DNA of 64,000 bases from Mycolicibacterium chubuense NBB4. GTDB lineage: Bacteria > Actinomycetota > Actinomycetes > Mycobacteriales > Mycobacteriaceae. The notes below the pieces were generated by a model. That model was not told the DNA's origin. It searched no databases and saw only the letters and a list, made by a program, of their open reading frames with translations. The position numbers were made by a program, and so were the translations under genes. This document shows positions 30,927 to 40,059 of this stretch, one piece after another (positions within the stretch are counted from its first letter, which is position 1; each line of letters begins with the position of its first letter). The stretch lies in NCBI RefSeq assembly GCF_000266905.1, contig NC_018027.1, positions 434,001-498,000 on the forward strand, in the 5' to 3' direction.

Positions 30927-32143
30927 GTCCAGCTCACCTCCAACGACTTCAGACCGTAGATGAAGTGGAACGACCGGAACTGCACATCGTCGAAATCCTC
31001 GGCCGGCGCCAGCGTCGGAAAGCGTCGCAGCAGCGCGGGGAACGCGATCTGCATCTCCATGCGGGCCAGCGGCGCGCCGAGGCAGTGGTGCACACCGTGG
31101 CCGAACGCGAGGTGCCCGGGCGCGCCGCGGGTGATGTCGAGAACGTCGGGCGCCTCGATGGCGTGACCGTCCCGGTTGGCCGAGGGCAGCGACGCGAACA
31201 CCAGCTGGCCGGCCGGGATCATTACGCCCGCGAGTTCGACCTCCGTGGTGGTGATCCGGGGTATCGCGGTCTGCACGATCGACAGCCAGCGCAGCAGTTC
31301 CTCGACGGCCGGGGCCACCGCGGCCGGGTCGTCGCGGACGGCGGCCAGTTGATCCGGGTGGCGTAGCAGCGCCAGCGTGCCCAGGGCCAGCATGTTGGAG
31401 GTCGTCTCGTGGCCGGCGAGCAGGAGCAGGCCGGCGACGCCGATCAGCTCGTCGTCGGTGAGCTCGTCGCCGTGCTCGCGTACCAGCATCCCGAGGATGT
31501 CGTCACCGGGCTGCGACCTCGCTTTCTCGACCAGCGCGCCCATGTAGGCGCGGCCCTGCCGCTGCAGCTCGAGGCGTTCGGGAATCGGGATGGACAGGTC
31601 CAGCTGGCGGGCGCTGCGCCGCTGGAAGTCGTCGCGGTCGGCATAGGGCACCCCGAGCAACTCGCAGATGACCAGCGACGGGATCGGCAGCGCGAAGTGC
31701 TCGACGAGGTCGGCGGGCGGTCCGGCGGCCGCCAGCGCGTCCAGTGCGTCGTCGACGATCTCGACGATGCGCGGCTGCAGCCGCTTGATCCGCCGGATCG
31801 TGAACTCGGGGGTCAGCATGCGGCGCAGGCGCTGGTGCTCGGGCGGATCGAGGCCGAGCAGGTTCCCCGACCGGGACCTGGCCTGCTCGTCCTCGTCGAC
31901 CGGCGCTGCGCCGGGCACCACGAACCCCGGTGGGCGCCCGTTGGCGAAGCGGGTGTGGTCGGACAGCACGGTCTTGACGTCGTCGTGGCGGGTGACGAGG
32001 GACACGCGCATGCCGAAGGCGTTCGTGACGGTCTGCACGCCGACGGTCTCGCGGATCTCGCCCAGCAGCGGCGTCGGGTCGAATCCGTCGCGCCGCATGT
32101 GCAGCGGCGGCAGATCGGCGTCGACCTTTCGGGGCTGACTCAT
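30923..32143 (-). CDS. Cytochrome P450
   Basis: 406 residues, normal length. Signature elements: LLLLAGHETTSNML in helix I (oxygen-activating acid-Thr), EELLRW (ExxR of helix K), and FGHGVHHCLGAPLARMEM with the haem-thiolate Cys. It is a class I soluble bacterial P450 paired with its own ferredoxin. Sequence style and neighbourhood resemble the CYP105/CYP107 group (a CYP105Q-like gene lies near purA in M. smegmatis as I recall), but the family is not proven and the substrate is unknown. Confidence 0.95.
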   Translation of the reverse strand: MSQPRKVDADLPPLHMRRDGFDPTPLLGEIRETVGVQTVTNAFGMRVSLVTRHDDVKTVLSDHTRFANGRPPGFVVPGAAPVDEDEQARSRSGNLLGLDPPEHQRLRRMLTPEFTIRRIKRLQPRIVEIVDDALDALAAAGPPADLVEHFALPIPSLVICELLGVPYADRDDFQRRSARQLDLSIPIPERLELQRQGRAYMGALVEKARSQPGDDILGMLVREHGDELTDDELIGVAGLLLLAGHETTSNMLALGTLALLRHPDQLAAVRDDPAAVAPAVEELLRWLSIVQTAIPRITTTEVELAGVMIPAGQLVFASLPSANRDGHAIEAPDVLDITRGAPGHLAFGHGVHHCLGAPLARMEMQIAFPALLRRFPTLAPAEDFDDVQFRSFHFIYGLKSLEVSWT

Positions 32144-32184
32144 CTCACGACGCTACCGGCTCGGGACCGGTTGGAGAGGGGCCG

Positions 32185-34209
32185 CTATTTCGGGCTGCGC
32201 AGGGCCGGCCACCAGATCTTCGGTCCGATCAGCGTGAACAGCGCCGGGATGATCACGGTGCGGGCGACGAAGGTGTCGAGCAAGATGCCGAGCCCGACGA
32301 TGATGCCCACCTGGGTCAGAGCGATCAGCGGGAGCACCCCCAGCACACAGAAGACCGCGGCGAGCACGATGCCCGCGCTGGTGATGACCGCTCCGGTGGC
32401 CGACACCGCCCGGACGATGCCGTCGCGGGTGCCGTGCTCGGGAGTCTCCTCCCTGGCCCGGGTCACCAGGAAGATCGTGTAGTCCACGCCGAGCGCCACG
32501 AGGAACAGGAAGGCGAACAGCGGCGCGCTGTTGTCCAGACCCGGGAAGCCGAACACACCGACGCTGGCCCAGCCGCCGAGGCCGAGGGCGGCCAGCGCGC
32601 TCAGCACCGTGACGGTGACCAGGATCAGGGGCGCCAGCGCCGAGCGCAGGAGCACGTAGAGCACCGCCAGCACCACGGCCAGGATCGCGGGCACCACGAC
32701 GGCGCGGTCGTGCGCGGCTGCGGCCGCGGAGTCGCGGGCCTTGGCGTCCGAACCGCCGACGAGGCCCGACGGGTCGACCCGGTGTACCGAATCGCGGAGT
32801 GCGTCAACGGTTTCGAAGGCCTGGTCGGATGCCGGTGCGGCTGCCAGCACGACCGACCACCGGCTCAACCCGCCCGGCCCGCTGCCCGCGGGCGCGGCGG
32901 ACACGACACCCGGGGTGCCGGCGATGGCGCGCTGCACCTCGGCGGCCCGGTCGGTCGACGCGATCACCAGGGTCGGGTCGGTCAGTCCGCTCGGGAAGTG
33001 TTGTGCCAGCGTGTCGTAGCCGTTGACCGACTCCGCCTCGACGCGGAACTGCTCGGTCTGCGACAGCCCGACGGGCGTGCTGAACAGCCCGGTGCACAGC
33101 AGCAGCAGTGCGCCGATCGCGACGACGCACACCCGGGCGGGCCGGCGGGCGACGGCGGCGGCGATCCGGTGCCAGACGCCGCTCTCGGTCAGTGCGGTGT
33201 CCCCGACGCGGGGGATGAACGGCCAGAACAGTTTTCTGCCGAACAGGCCGAGCAGCGGCGGCAGCACCAGCAGGACGAACACCGCCGCGACGACGAGGCC
33301 GGAGGCGGCCTGCACGCCGAGGCTGCGGGTGCTCGGCGAGGTCGCGAACACCAGTGTCAGCAGCGCCAGCACCACGGTGGCGTTGCTGGCGATGATCGCC
33401 GGACCGGCCCGACGCACCGCGACCGCGAGCGCATCGCGATGAGATTCGTTGCGACCCAGTTCTTCTCGATAGCGGGAGATCAGCAGCAGCGCGTAGTTGG
33501 TGCCGGCGCCGAACACCAGGACGCTGGTGATGCCGCCCGTCGACCCGTCCGGCGTCATGCCGACACCCTCGGCGACCGCGGCGCCCACGACGGCCGCGAC
33601 GCGGTCGGCGAAGCCGATCACCGCCAGCGGCACCAGCCACAGCACCGGTGAGCGGTAGGTGACGATCAACAGCAGGGCCACCACCGACGCCGTCACCGCG
33701 AGCAGCGTGATGTTGGCCCCGGAGAAGGAGTCGGCGATGTCGGCGCCGAAGGCGGGTCCACCGGTCACCTGGGCGCGCAGGTCCGGGGGCAGGCCGTCGG
33801 TGGCGGCCGCGCGCAGTTGCTTGACCTTGTCGGTCAGCGCGAACCCGGACAGATCCGCACGCAGCGGCACGGTCGCCACCGCAGCCTGTCCGTCCTCCGA
33901 GATCTGCGTGGGCGGGCCGCCGCCGGCTGTGCCGGCCGCGGCCAGCATGCGGGTGCGGGCGGCCTCGACCGCGTCGCGGTCCTGCGGCGTCAGTGCGGCG
34001 CCGTCGGTGCGGGTCGCCACCAGGATCGCGGGCACGCGGTCGCCGCCGGGGAACGACGCACGGGCGATGTCGGCGCGGGCGGACTCGGCACCGGCCGGCA
34101 CGGCGACCGGTGACTGCTCGGCGGAACTGCCGCCGCCGAGCAGTCCCATCAGGGCGCCCGACACGACGACCACCAGCAACGCGACCACCCAGGAGATCCG
34201 TCGGCTCAT
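32185..34209 (-). CDS. MmpL/RND-family transporter
   Basis: 674 residues with the duplicated MMPL layout: helix 1, an external domain (about 30-160), five helices (165-330), a second external domain (about 350-480) after helix 7, and five C-terminal helices. Key strings: GITSVLVFGAGTNYALLLISRYREEL and LFLVALGVDYTIFLVTRAREE, the paired Asp/Gly-Tyr membrane motifs that carry proton-coupling residues in MmpL proteins (Gly-Ala-Gly-Thr-Asn in the first, Asp-Tyr in the second). Family members export lipids or drugs. A MarR gene is divergent 65 nt away, suggesting regulated export. Substrate unknown. Confidence 0.9.
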   Translation of the reverse strand: MSRRISWVVALLVVVVSGALMGLLGGGSSAEQSPVAVPAGAESARADIARASFPGGDRVPAILVATRTDGAALTPQDRDAVEAARTRMLAAAGTAGGGPPTQISEDGQAAVATVPLRADLSGFALTDKVKQLRAAATDGLPPDLRAQVTGGPAFGADIADSFSGANITLLAVTASVVALLLIVTYRSPVLWLVPLAVIGFADRVAAVVGAAVAEGVGMTPDGSTGGITSVLVFGAGTNYALLLISRYREELGRNESHRDALAVAVRRAGPAIIASNATVVLALLTLVFATSPSTRSLGVQAASGLVVAAVFVLLVLPPLLGLFGRKLFWPFIPRVGDTALTESGVWHRIAAAVARRPARVCVVAIGALLLLCTGLFSTPVGLSQTEQFRVEAESVNGYDTLAQHFPSGLTDPTLVIASTDRAAEVQRAIAGTPGVVSAAPAGSGPGGLSRWSVVLAAAPASDQAFETVDALRDSVHRVDPSGLVGGSDAKARDSAAAAAHDRAVVVPAILAVVLAVLYVLLRSALAPLILVTVTVLSALAALGLGGWASVGVFGFPGLDNSAPLFAFLFLVALGVDYTIFLVTRAREETPEHGTRDGIVRAVSATGAVITSAGIVLAAVFCVLGVLPLIALTQVGIIVGLGILLDTFVARTVIIPALFTLIGPKIWWPALRSPK

Positions 34210-34274
34210 GCCGACAAATATTTCAGATAGTTAACCATTAATCAATTGAACGTTCTGCCGTTAGGCTGGGGGCC
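34210..34274. promoter_or_regulatory. AT-rich MmpL/MarR divergent promoter region
   Basis: This 65-nt gap is far more AT-rich than its surroundings and contains GTTAAC (34229-34234 region), ATTAAT and CAATTG palindromes in succession, suited to MarR dimers. TAGGCT at 34262-34267 plus 7 nt precedes the MarR GTG at 34275, a leaderless -10. On the other strand AATATT lies 7 nt from the MmpL ATG. The exact operator is not resolved. Confidence 0.6.
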
Positions 34275-34757
34275 GTGCCAGACGCCGAACGGGCCGCACT
34301 GGAAGCGGCGATCGCCGGCGACGTGCGCGCGCTCACGGCGGAGTCCGACCAGATCGGGTACCACTTCGCGGGACTGCACTCGCTGACGGCCAACGATTTT
34401 CGCGCGCTGCTGGCTGTGACGGTCGCCGAGAACGCCGGCCGCCCGCTGACCGCAGGCGAGCTGCGGACACGTATGGGGATGTCCGGCGCGGCGATCACCT
34501 ACCTCGTCGAACGGATGATCGCGTCCGGGCATCTGCTGCGCGACTCCGACCCCGCGGACCGGCGCAAGGTCAAGTTGCGCGTCGCCGACCACGGCATGGA
34601 CGTCGCACGGGAGTTCTTCACCCCGTTGGCGGCGCACACCCGCACCGCGCTGGCCGGCCTCCCCGACAGCGACCTCGCCGCGGCGCACCGCGTGTTCACC
34701 GCTCTGGTCGGGGCCATGGGCGCGTTCCGCACCGAACTCGACGTCAGCGCCGGTTGA
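34275..34757 (+). CDS. MarR-family transcriptional regulator
   Basis: 160 residues; winged helix with ANDFRALLAVTVAENAGRPLTAGELRTRMGMSGAAITYLVERMIASGHLLRDSDPADRRKVKLRVADHG, including the wing motif DPADRRKV. MarR proteins are dimeric repressors released by small ligands or oxidants. The divergent MmpL gene is the likely target, together with itself. GTG 34275 is leaderless. The 3' end overlaps the broken antiporter gene by 14 nt. Confidence 0.92.
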   Translation: MPDAERAALEAAIAGDVRALTAESDQIGYHFAGLHSLTANDFRALLAVTVAENAGRPLTAGELRTRMGMSGAAITYLVERMIASGHLLRDSDPADRRKVKLRVADHGMDVAREFFTPLAAHTRTALAGLPDSDLAAAHRVFTALVGAMGAFRTELDVSAG

Positions 34758-36242
34758 GCATCGCCTCTTCGAGATCGAGTCCGCGCAGCATGGCGCGCAG
34801 CACCTCGTCGTCGATCAGGCCGCTGTCGCGCTCGGCGACGAACGCCTGCCGCTCGGCGGCCAGCATCTCCAGCCGCAGCCGGCGGAACACCGACATCGGT
34901 GACTCGGCCGGGTCGTCCGGGTCGTCGGCCACCCGCTCCCACGCCGACCGGCGCCGCCGGTTGTTCCACGCCCGCAACACGTCGGCGGCGTGGTCGTCGA
35001 CGTCGGTGATGTCGTCGGCGAGCAGCGCGTCCAGCCGCTGGTCGGCCGCCTGCGCCGCCCTGTCCTGCGCCGCGGCGGCCGCCAGCGCGTCGGCCCGTGC
35101 CTGTGCGCCCTCGACCCCGAGCCGGCGGAGGAGAGCACGGTCAAAGGAACGCCGAAAGCGGCCGCCAGGGACACCACCCCGCGCATGCCCGCCCACGCGA
35201 CGACGAAGACCTGCCCGCGGGTCGGCGCCCGTTCGGCCTCGCGCACCCGCGCGAAGAGCAGCCTCGGCAGGTAGGCGAACGCGTACACCCAGACGATCCG
35301 GACGACGATGACGGTCACGAACACCGCGGCCGACGAGGTCACGATCAGCCACGCGGGGATGCCGTGCAGTTCGTCGATGACCGTCGGCAGCTGCAGGCCG
35401 ATGAGCAGGAAGGCGAACGATTCCAGCATCAGCTGCACCGCCCGCCACACCGCGGAGTCCTGCAGCCGGGTCTCGTAGCTGGCCCGCGTGGACCGCTGAC
35501 CGACGATCAGCGCCGCGACGACGACCGCCAGCACGCCCGACCCCCGGATCTGCTCGGCGGTCAGGTAGACCAGGAACGGCGCCACCAGGCCGATCGCGTT
35601 CTCCGCCAGCGCGTCATCGAGACGCGACCGGATGAACACGATGACGGCGCCGAGCGCCACGCCGACCACGACCCCGCCGGCCGCCGCGAGGGCGAACGTG
35701 ACGAGCCCGGTGTCCCAGCCCGTCGCCGCACCGATCGCGGCGGCGAGGGAGACCTTGTAGGCGGTCAGCGCGGTGGCGTCGTTGAGCAGGCTCTCCCCAC
35801 CGAGCAGCGTCATGATCCGGCGCGGCAGCCCCAGCCGCCGCCCGATGGCACTGGCGGACACCGCATCGGGCCGGGCGACGATCGCGCCGAGGACCAGCGC
35901 GGCAGCGACGGTCAGGTCGGGGACGGTGTGATACGCCACGAAGGCGACCGCGAACGTGGTGGCCAGCGGCAGACCGACCGCCAGCAGCCCGATCGACCGC
36001 TTGTTGGTGCGCAGGTTCATGTAGCTGCTCTGGAGCCCGGCCGTCCACAACAGTGGCGGCAGGATCACGTAGAGCACCAGCTCCGGATCGAGCTCGATGT
36101 CCACGACGTCGCCCACGCCGGGGATCACCCCGACCGCGAGGCCGGCGACGACCAGTACCAGCGGCGCGGAGAGGTCGAAGCGGCGGGCGAGCGCGGCCAG
36201 CAGAACGGACCCGACGAGGACTGCCAGCAGTGAGGCACTCAT
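34744..36242 (-). pseudogene. CPA1-type Na+/H+ antiporter, disrupted by internal deletion and frameshift
   Basis: From ATG 36242 the frame reads as an Na+/H+ exchanger (SLLAVLVGSVLLAALARRFD, LPPLLWTAGLQSSYMNL, LTLLGGESLLNDATAL-type region, VAWAGMRGVVSLAAAFGVPLTV). After about nt 35145 this frame turns to Arg/Pro-rich nonsense, while the second frame takes over at RALLRRLGVEGAQARADALAAAAAQD and reads cleanly through the usual acidic C-terminal tail to a stop at 34744. In intact relatives about 40 residues lie between these two points. The total, 1499 nt, is not a multiple of three. So some ~120 nt and the frame were lost near 35131-35145. The transport core is mostly kept but the last helix is missing. 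Confidence 0.82.
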
Positions 36243-36309
36243 GCACTCGATTCTGTCGGGCAATCTGTCGGGCACAGGCGCGGCGGCCCCGTCCGTATCG
36301 TGGACCAGC

Positions 36310-37557
36310 ATGAGCGAGACGACGGAGGGCGAGTCGGTGACCGAGCGGGCGGCCGAGTCGGCGGCGGGCCCGGTATCGGTGATGCTGCTCGGTGGCGGGG
36401 ACCGCAGTCGCGAGCTGGCGCTGGCGTTCCAGCGGCTGGGCGCCGAGGTCATCGCCGTCGACCGATACGCCGGCGCGCCCGCCCACGGCGTGGCCGATCG
36501 GACCGCGGTCATCACGATGACCGACGCCGAAGCCCTCACCGCGCTGATCGACGAGCAGAAGCCGCGCTACGTCGTCGCCGACGGCGGATCGGTCGCGACC
36601 GACGCGCTTCTCGCGGTCGCCGAGCGCGACGACGTCGAGGTGTTCCCGACCCCGCGCAGCACGCGGCTGTCGCTGGACGGCGAGGGCCTGCGAAAGCTGG
36701 CGGCGGACGAGCTCGGGTTGCCGACCGCGCCGTTCTGGTTCGCCGGTTCGGTCACCGCGCTCGCCGCGGTCGCCCAGCACGCAGGGTTCCCGCTGGTGGT
36801 CAAGCCGGTCGCCGCCGCTCCCGGCGAAGGGGAATCGGTGTTGCTGCGCTCCGAAGACGTCGAGCCGGCCTGGGAGCGGGCGGTCGCCGGCGGCGCGCTG
36901 AGCTTGCAGCGTGTGATCGCCGAGACCGTCGTCGACGTCGACTTCGAGGTGACGTTGCTGACGGTACGCACGGTCGGGCCCGCCGGACCGGCCGTGCACT
37001 TCTGCGAGCCCATCGGGCACCACCAGCCCGACGGCGACACCCTCGAATCCTGGCAGCCGCAACAGCTGTCGCCCGCGGCGCTGGACGCCGCGAAGTCGAT
37101 CGCCGCCCGCATCGTCAACTCGCTGGGCGGCCGGGGCGTCTTCGCGGTGGAGTTGCTGGTCCGCGGCGACGAGGTGTACTTCTCCGACGTGCGTCCGCGG
37201 CCGGGCGACAGCGGGCTGGTGACCCTGCGCTCCCAGCGGCTCTCCGAGTTCGAACTGCACGCGCGGGCCATCCTGGGCCTGCCCGTGGACACCATCATGA
37301 TCTCCCCGGGCGCGTGCGAGATCGGCTACGCGCCCGACGGGGCCGGCGACAGGGACGGGGACGGCGAGGGCGCGCCGGTCCGTCTCGTGCTCGCCGATGC
37401 GCTGGCGGTCGCCGAAAGTGACGTCCGGCTGTTCCCGCACACCACCCACGCCGATGCCCCGAGCTGGCGCACCGTCTCGACGGCCACCGCGCAGGATCCG
37501 ATCGTGGCGCGTGATCGCGCCCGCCGTGTCGCCACCGCACTTCGCAGGCTGGGCTGA
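36310..37557 (+). CDS. purT: Phosphoribosylglycinamide formyltransferase 2 (formate-dependent)
   Basis: 415 residues of ATP-grasp fold. The N-terminal Rossmann region SVMLLGGGDRSRELALAFQRLGAEVIAVDRY begins about residue 22; the ATP-grasp core holds FPLVVKPVAAAPGEGESVL and GRGVFAVELLVRGDEVYFSDVRPRPGDSGLVTL, with His-rich PIGHHQPDGD. It uses formate and ATP to formylate GAR in purine synthesis, a folate-independent alternative to PurN. Equivalent to Rv0389. ATG 36310 lies 8 nt after TATCGT. The N-terminal ~20 residues are an unusual acidic extension. It diverges from the broken antiporter. Confidence 0.96.
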   Translation: MSETTEGESVTERAAESAAGPVSVMLLGGGDRSRELALAFQRLGAEVIAVDRYAGAPAHGVADRTAVITMTDAEALTALIDEQKPRYVVADGGSVATDALLAVAERDDVEVFPTPRSTRLSLDGEGLRKLAADELGLPTAPFWFAGSVTALAAVAQHAGFPLVVKPVAAAPGEGESVLLRSEDVEPAWERAVAGGALSLQRVIAETVVDVDFEVTLLTVRTVGPAGPAVHFCEPIGHHQPDGDTLESWQPQQLSPAALDAAKSIAARIVNSLGGRGVFAVELLVRGDEVYFSDVRPRPGDSGLVTLRSQRLSEFELHARAILGLPVDTIMISPGACEIGYAPDGAGDRDGDGEGAPVRLVLADALAVAESDVRLFPHTTHADAPSWRTVSTATAQDPIVARDRARRVATALRRLG

Positions 37558-37560
37558 CCG

Positions 37561-38007
37561 GTGACCGAGCCGGAGGAGCCGACGTCGGAAGGCAGCACCG
37601 CAGCCCCGTTCCTGGGCGCGCTGGTGATCATTGTCGCCATCGTGATCGCAATCTGGTTGTTCAACGTCTTCTCCGGTGATCACCTCACCGAGGAACAGCA
37701 GGTCGGCCGCGCCGCGGCCGCGCAGAACGACGCGCTGCAACGGCAGGACTATGCCGACTTCCGCACCTACACATGCGCTGCCCAGTCGGGTGAGGAAGCC
37801 AAAGTGATTGCCGATCAACAGGCTTCGGTGGCCCAACACGGTGAGCGCTTCCTCGACGGCGTGACCGATGTGGGGATCGACGGCGACCGTGCCACCGCCA
37901 AGGTCACCTACCACTTCGACAAGGCTCCCGACGCGAAGCAGACGGTGCCGATGACCTTCACACGCGAGGACGGGGCCTGGAAGGTCTGTTCGACCGGTCC
38001 CAGCTAG
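37561..38007 (+). CDS. Small single-pass membrane protein with DUF4878-like outer domain
   Basis: 148 residues: acidic N-terminus, one membrane helix (about 16-37, FLGALVIIVAIVIAIWLFNVF) and an external alpha+beta domain with two Cys (TYTCAAQ, WKVCSTGPS). The external domain resembles that of the 22722-23522 protein, including the near-identical ending, so they are paralogues. GTG 37561 is 3 nt after the purT stop. Function unknown. Confidence 0.8.
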   Translation: MTEPEEPTSEGSTAAPFLGALVIIVAIVIAIWLFNVFSGDHLTEEQQVGRAAAAQNDALQRQDYADFRTYTCAAQSGEEAKVIADQQASVAQHGERFLDGVTDVGIDGDRATAKVTYHFDKAPDAKQTVPMTFTREDGAWKVCSTGPS

Positions 38008-38026
38008 CTATGGGACACTCACGACC

Positions 38027-38440
38027 GTGAGCTACGCCGGAGACATCACGCCCGAGGAGGCTTGGAAGCTGCTGAGCGAGAATGCCGATGCCGTGCTCGT
38101 CGACGTCCGCACCGACGCCGAGTGGCGGTTCGTCGGCGTGCCGGATCTGTCGTCGTTGCAGCGCGAGTCGGTGTTCATCGAGTGGAACCGGGTCGACGGC
38201 ACCCGCAACACCGGCTTCCTCGACGACCTCCAGGCTGCCGGGGTCACTCCCGGCGAAAGGCCCGTGGTGTTCCTGTGCCGCTCCGGCAATCGCTCGATCG
38301 GCGCCGCAGAGGCCGCGACCGAGGCGGGCATCGCGCCGTCCTACAACATCCTGCACGGCTTCGAGGGAGATCTCGACGAGCACAAGCACCGCGGCGGCAC
38401 CGGGTGGAAGGCCGTCGGCCTGCCCTGGAAGCAGTCATGA
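38027..38440 (+). CDS. Rhodanese-domain protein
   Basis: 137 residues, single rhodanese domain: AVLVDVRTDAEW, the active-site loop VVFLCRSGNRS with C84, and NILHGFEGDLDEHKHRGGTGWKAVGLPW. It would carry persulfide sulphur from a donor to an acceptor in the cytosol. It is the Rv0390-type gene and overlaps metZ by ATGA; pairing with O-succinylhomoserine sulfhydrylase suggests sulphide/persulphide supply for homocysteine formation. GTG 38027 is preceded by GACACT and 7 nt. Confidence 0.93.
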   Translation: MSYAGDITPEEAWKLLSENADAVLVDVRTDAEWRFVGVPDLSSLQRESVFIEWNRVDGTRNTGFLDDLQAAGVTPGERPVVFLCRSGNRSIGAAEAATEAGIAPSYNILHGFEGDLDEHKHRGGTGWKAVGLPWKQS

Positions 38441-39654
38441 GCGAGCAGGAGGTGCCGTCGGTCCGCCGGCCGATCGAACTGCCTGCGGGAGTCAGCCAGT
38501 CGACCATCGGCGTGCGGGGCGGCCTCCTGCGGTCGGGCTTCGAGGAGACCGCCGAGGCGCTGTACCTGACGTCCGGCTACGTGTACGAGTCCGCCGCCGC
38601 CGCGGAGAAGGCGTTCACCGGCGAGATCGACCGCTACGTGTACTCCCGCTACGGCAACCCGACGATTCAGATGTTCGAAGAGCGACTCCGGCTTCTCGAG
38701 GGCGCCCCGGCCTGTTTCGCCACCGCGACCGGGATGTCGGCGGTGTTCACGGCGCTCGGTGCGCTGCTGGGCGCGGGTGACCGGTTGGTCGCCGCGCGCA
38801 GCCTGTTCGGATCGTGCTTCGTGGTCTGCAACGAGATCCTGCCGCGCTGGGGAGTCGAGACCGTCTTCGTCGACGGTGAGGACCTGTCCCAGTGGGAGGA
38901 GGCGCTGTCGGTCCCCACGCAGGCGGTGTTCTTCGAGACGCCGTCGAACCCGATGCAGTCGCTGGTCGACATCGCCGCGGTGTGCGATGTCGCGCACGCG
39001 GCAGGCGCGAAAGTGGTGTTGGACAACGTCTTCGCGACGCCGATCCTGCAGCAGGGGATGCCGCTGGGGGCCGACGTCGTCGTCTACTCGGGCACCAAGC
39101 ACATCGACGGGCAGGGCCGGGTGCTCGGCGGCGCGATCCTCGGCAGCAGGGAGTACATCGACGAGCCGGTGCAGAAGCTGATGCGCCACACCGGACCGGC
39201 GCTGAGCCCGTTCAACGCGTGGACGCTGCTCAAGGGACTCGAGACGCTGGCTTTGCGTGTGCAGTACCAGAATTCGTCGGCGCACCGCATCGCCGAGTTC
39301 CTCGAGCAGCACCCGGGGGTGAGCTGGGTGCGGTACCCGTTCCTGGAGTCGCATCCGCAGTACGACCTGGCCAAGCGCCAGATGACGGGCGGGGGCACCG
39401 TGGTGACCTTCGAGCTGAAGGGCGGCACGAAGGAGCGGGCCTTCGAGGTGCTCGACAAGCTGGCGATCATCGACATCTCGAACAACCTCGGTGATGCCAA
39501 GTCGTTGATCACCCATCCGGCGACGACGACGCACCGCGCGATGGGTCCCGACGGCCGCGCGGCAATCGGCCTGGGCGACGGCGTGGTTCGCGTCTCGATC
39601 GGTCTGGAGAGCACCGACGACCTGATCGCCGATCTGGATCGGGCGCTGTCCTAG
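38437..39654 (+). CDS. metZ: O-succinylhomoserine sulfhydrylase
   Basis: 405 residues, PLP-dependent Cys/Met-metabolism fold. YSRYGNPT gives the phosphate-contact Tyr/Arg; VVYSGTKHIDGQGRVLGG carries the Schiff-base Lys (K221); LGDAKSLITHPATTTHRAM is the conserved C-terminal substrate-Arg region. MetZ makes homocysteine from O-succinylhomoserine and sulphide. Equivalent to Rv0391. ATG 38437 overlaps the rhodanese stop; the following hypothetical gene starts at the very next base after the stop, so three or four genes are translated in series. Confidence 0.96.
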   Translation: MSEQEVPSVRRPIELPAGVSQSTIGVRGGLLRSGFEETAEALYLTSGYVYESAAAAEKAFTGEIDRYVYSRYGNPTIQMFEERLRLLEGAPACFATATGMSAVFTALGALLGAGDRLVAARSLFGSCFVVCNEILPRWGVETVFVDGEDLSQWEEALSVPTQAVFFETPSNPMQSLVDIAAVCDVAHAAGAKVVLDNVFATPILQQGMPLGADVVVYSGTKHIDGQGRVLGGAILGSREYIDEPVQKLMRHTGPALSPFNAWTLLKGLETLALRVQYQNSSAHRIAEFLEQHPGVSWVRYPFLESHPQYDLAKRQMTGGGTVVTFELKGGTKERAFEVLDKLAIIDISNNLGDAKSLITHPATTTHRAMGPDGRAAIGLGDGVVRVSIGLESTDDLIADLDRALS

Positions 39655-40059
39655 GTGTCCCGGCGCTCGGACCAGAAGAAGGCGCGCCGCAGGAAGCGGC
39701 AGGCGGCCCGCAACGACTCGTGGGTTCCGGCACGTGTCGCCCAGCAACTCGAAATCGCCGCCGACCTCGAGGATTTCGACGCCCGATTGAGTGGCCGGGG
39801 CTGGGAGTTCGCCGAAGACACCGACGACGAGACCGGCGTGGCCTGGTACTGGCCGCCGTCGGCTGCCGACGTCGACGACGAGGACGATCAGGTGAGCGCG
39901 ACGGTCGTGCTCCTCACTCCCGACGATGAGGGCGAGATCGCCCATGTCGTGTTCGTCGGGACCTCGGATGACTACCAGTTCAACCTCGAGGAACTCTTCG
40001 ATCACATCGAGACGATCGAGGCCTATCGCCTCGGGGAGCCGATCCCGGCCTTCGGTTAG
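39655..40059 (+). CDS. Conserved acidic hypothetical protein with basic N-terminus
   Basis: 134 residues. Residues 1-20 are strongly basic (RRSDQKKARRRKRQAARND); the rest is acidic and includes a WEFAEDTDDETGVAWYWPPSAAD strand region and HVVFVGTSDDYQFNLEELFDHIE. Charge layout suggests a nucleic-acid contact but no known domain was recognised. GTG 39655 immediately follows the metZ stop. It ends with a 4-nt convergent overlap with the hydrolase gene. Confidence 0.75.
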   Translation: MSRRSDQKKARRRKRQAARNDSWVPARVAQQLEIAADLEDFDARLSGRGWEFAEDTDDETGVAWYWPPSAADVDDEDDQVSATVVLLTPDDEGEIAHVVFVGTSDDYQFNLEELFDHIETIEAYRLGEPIPAFG

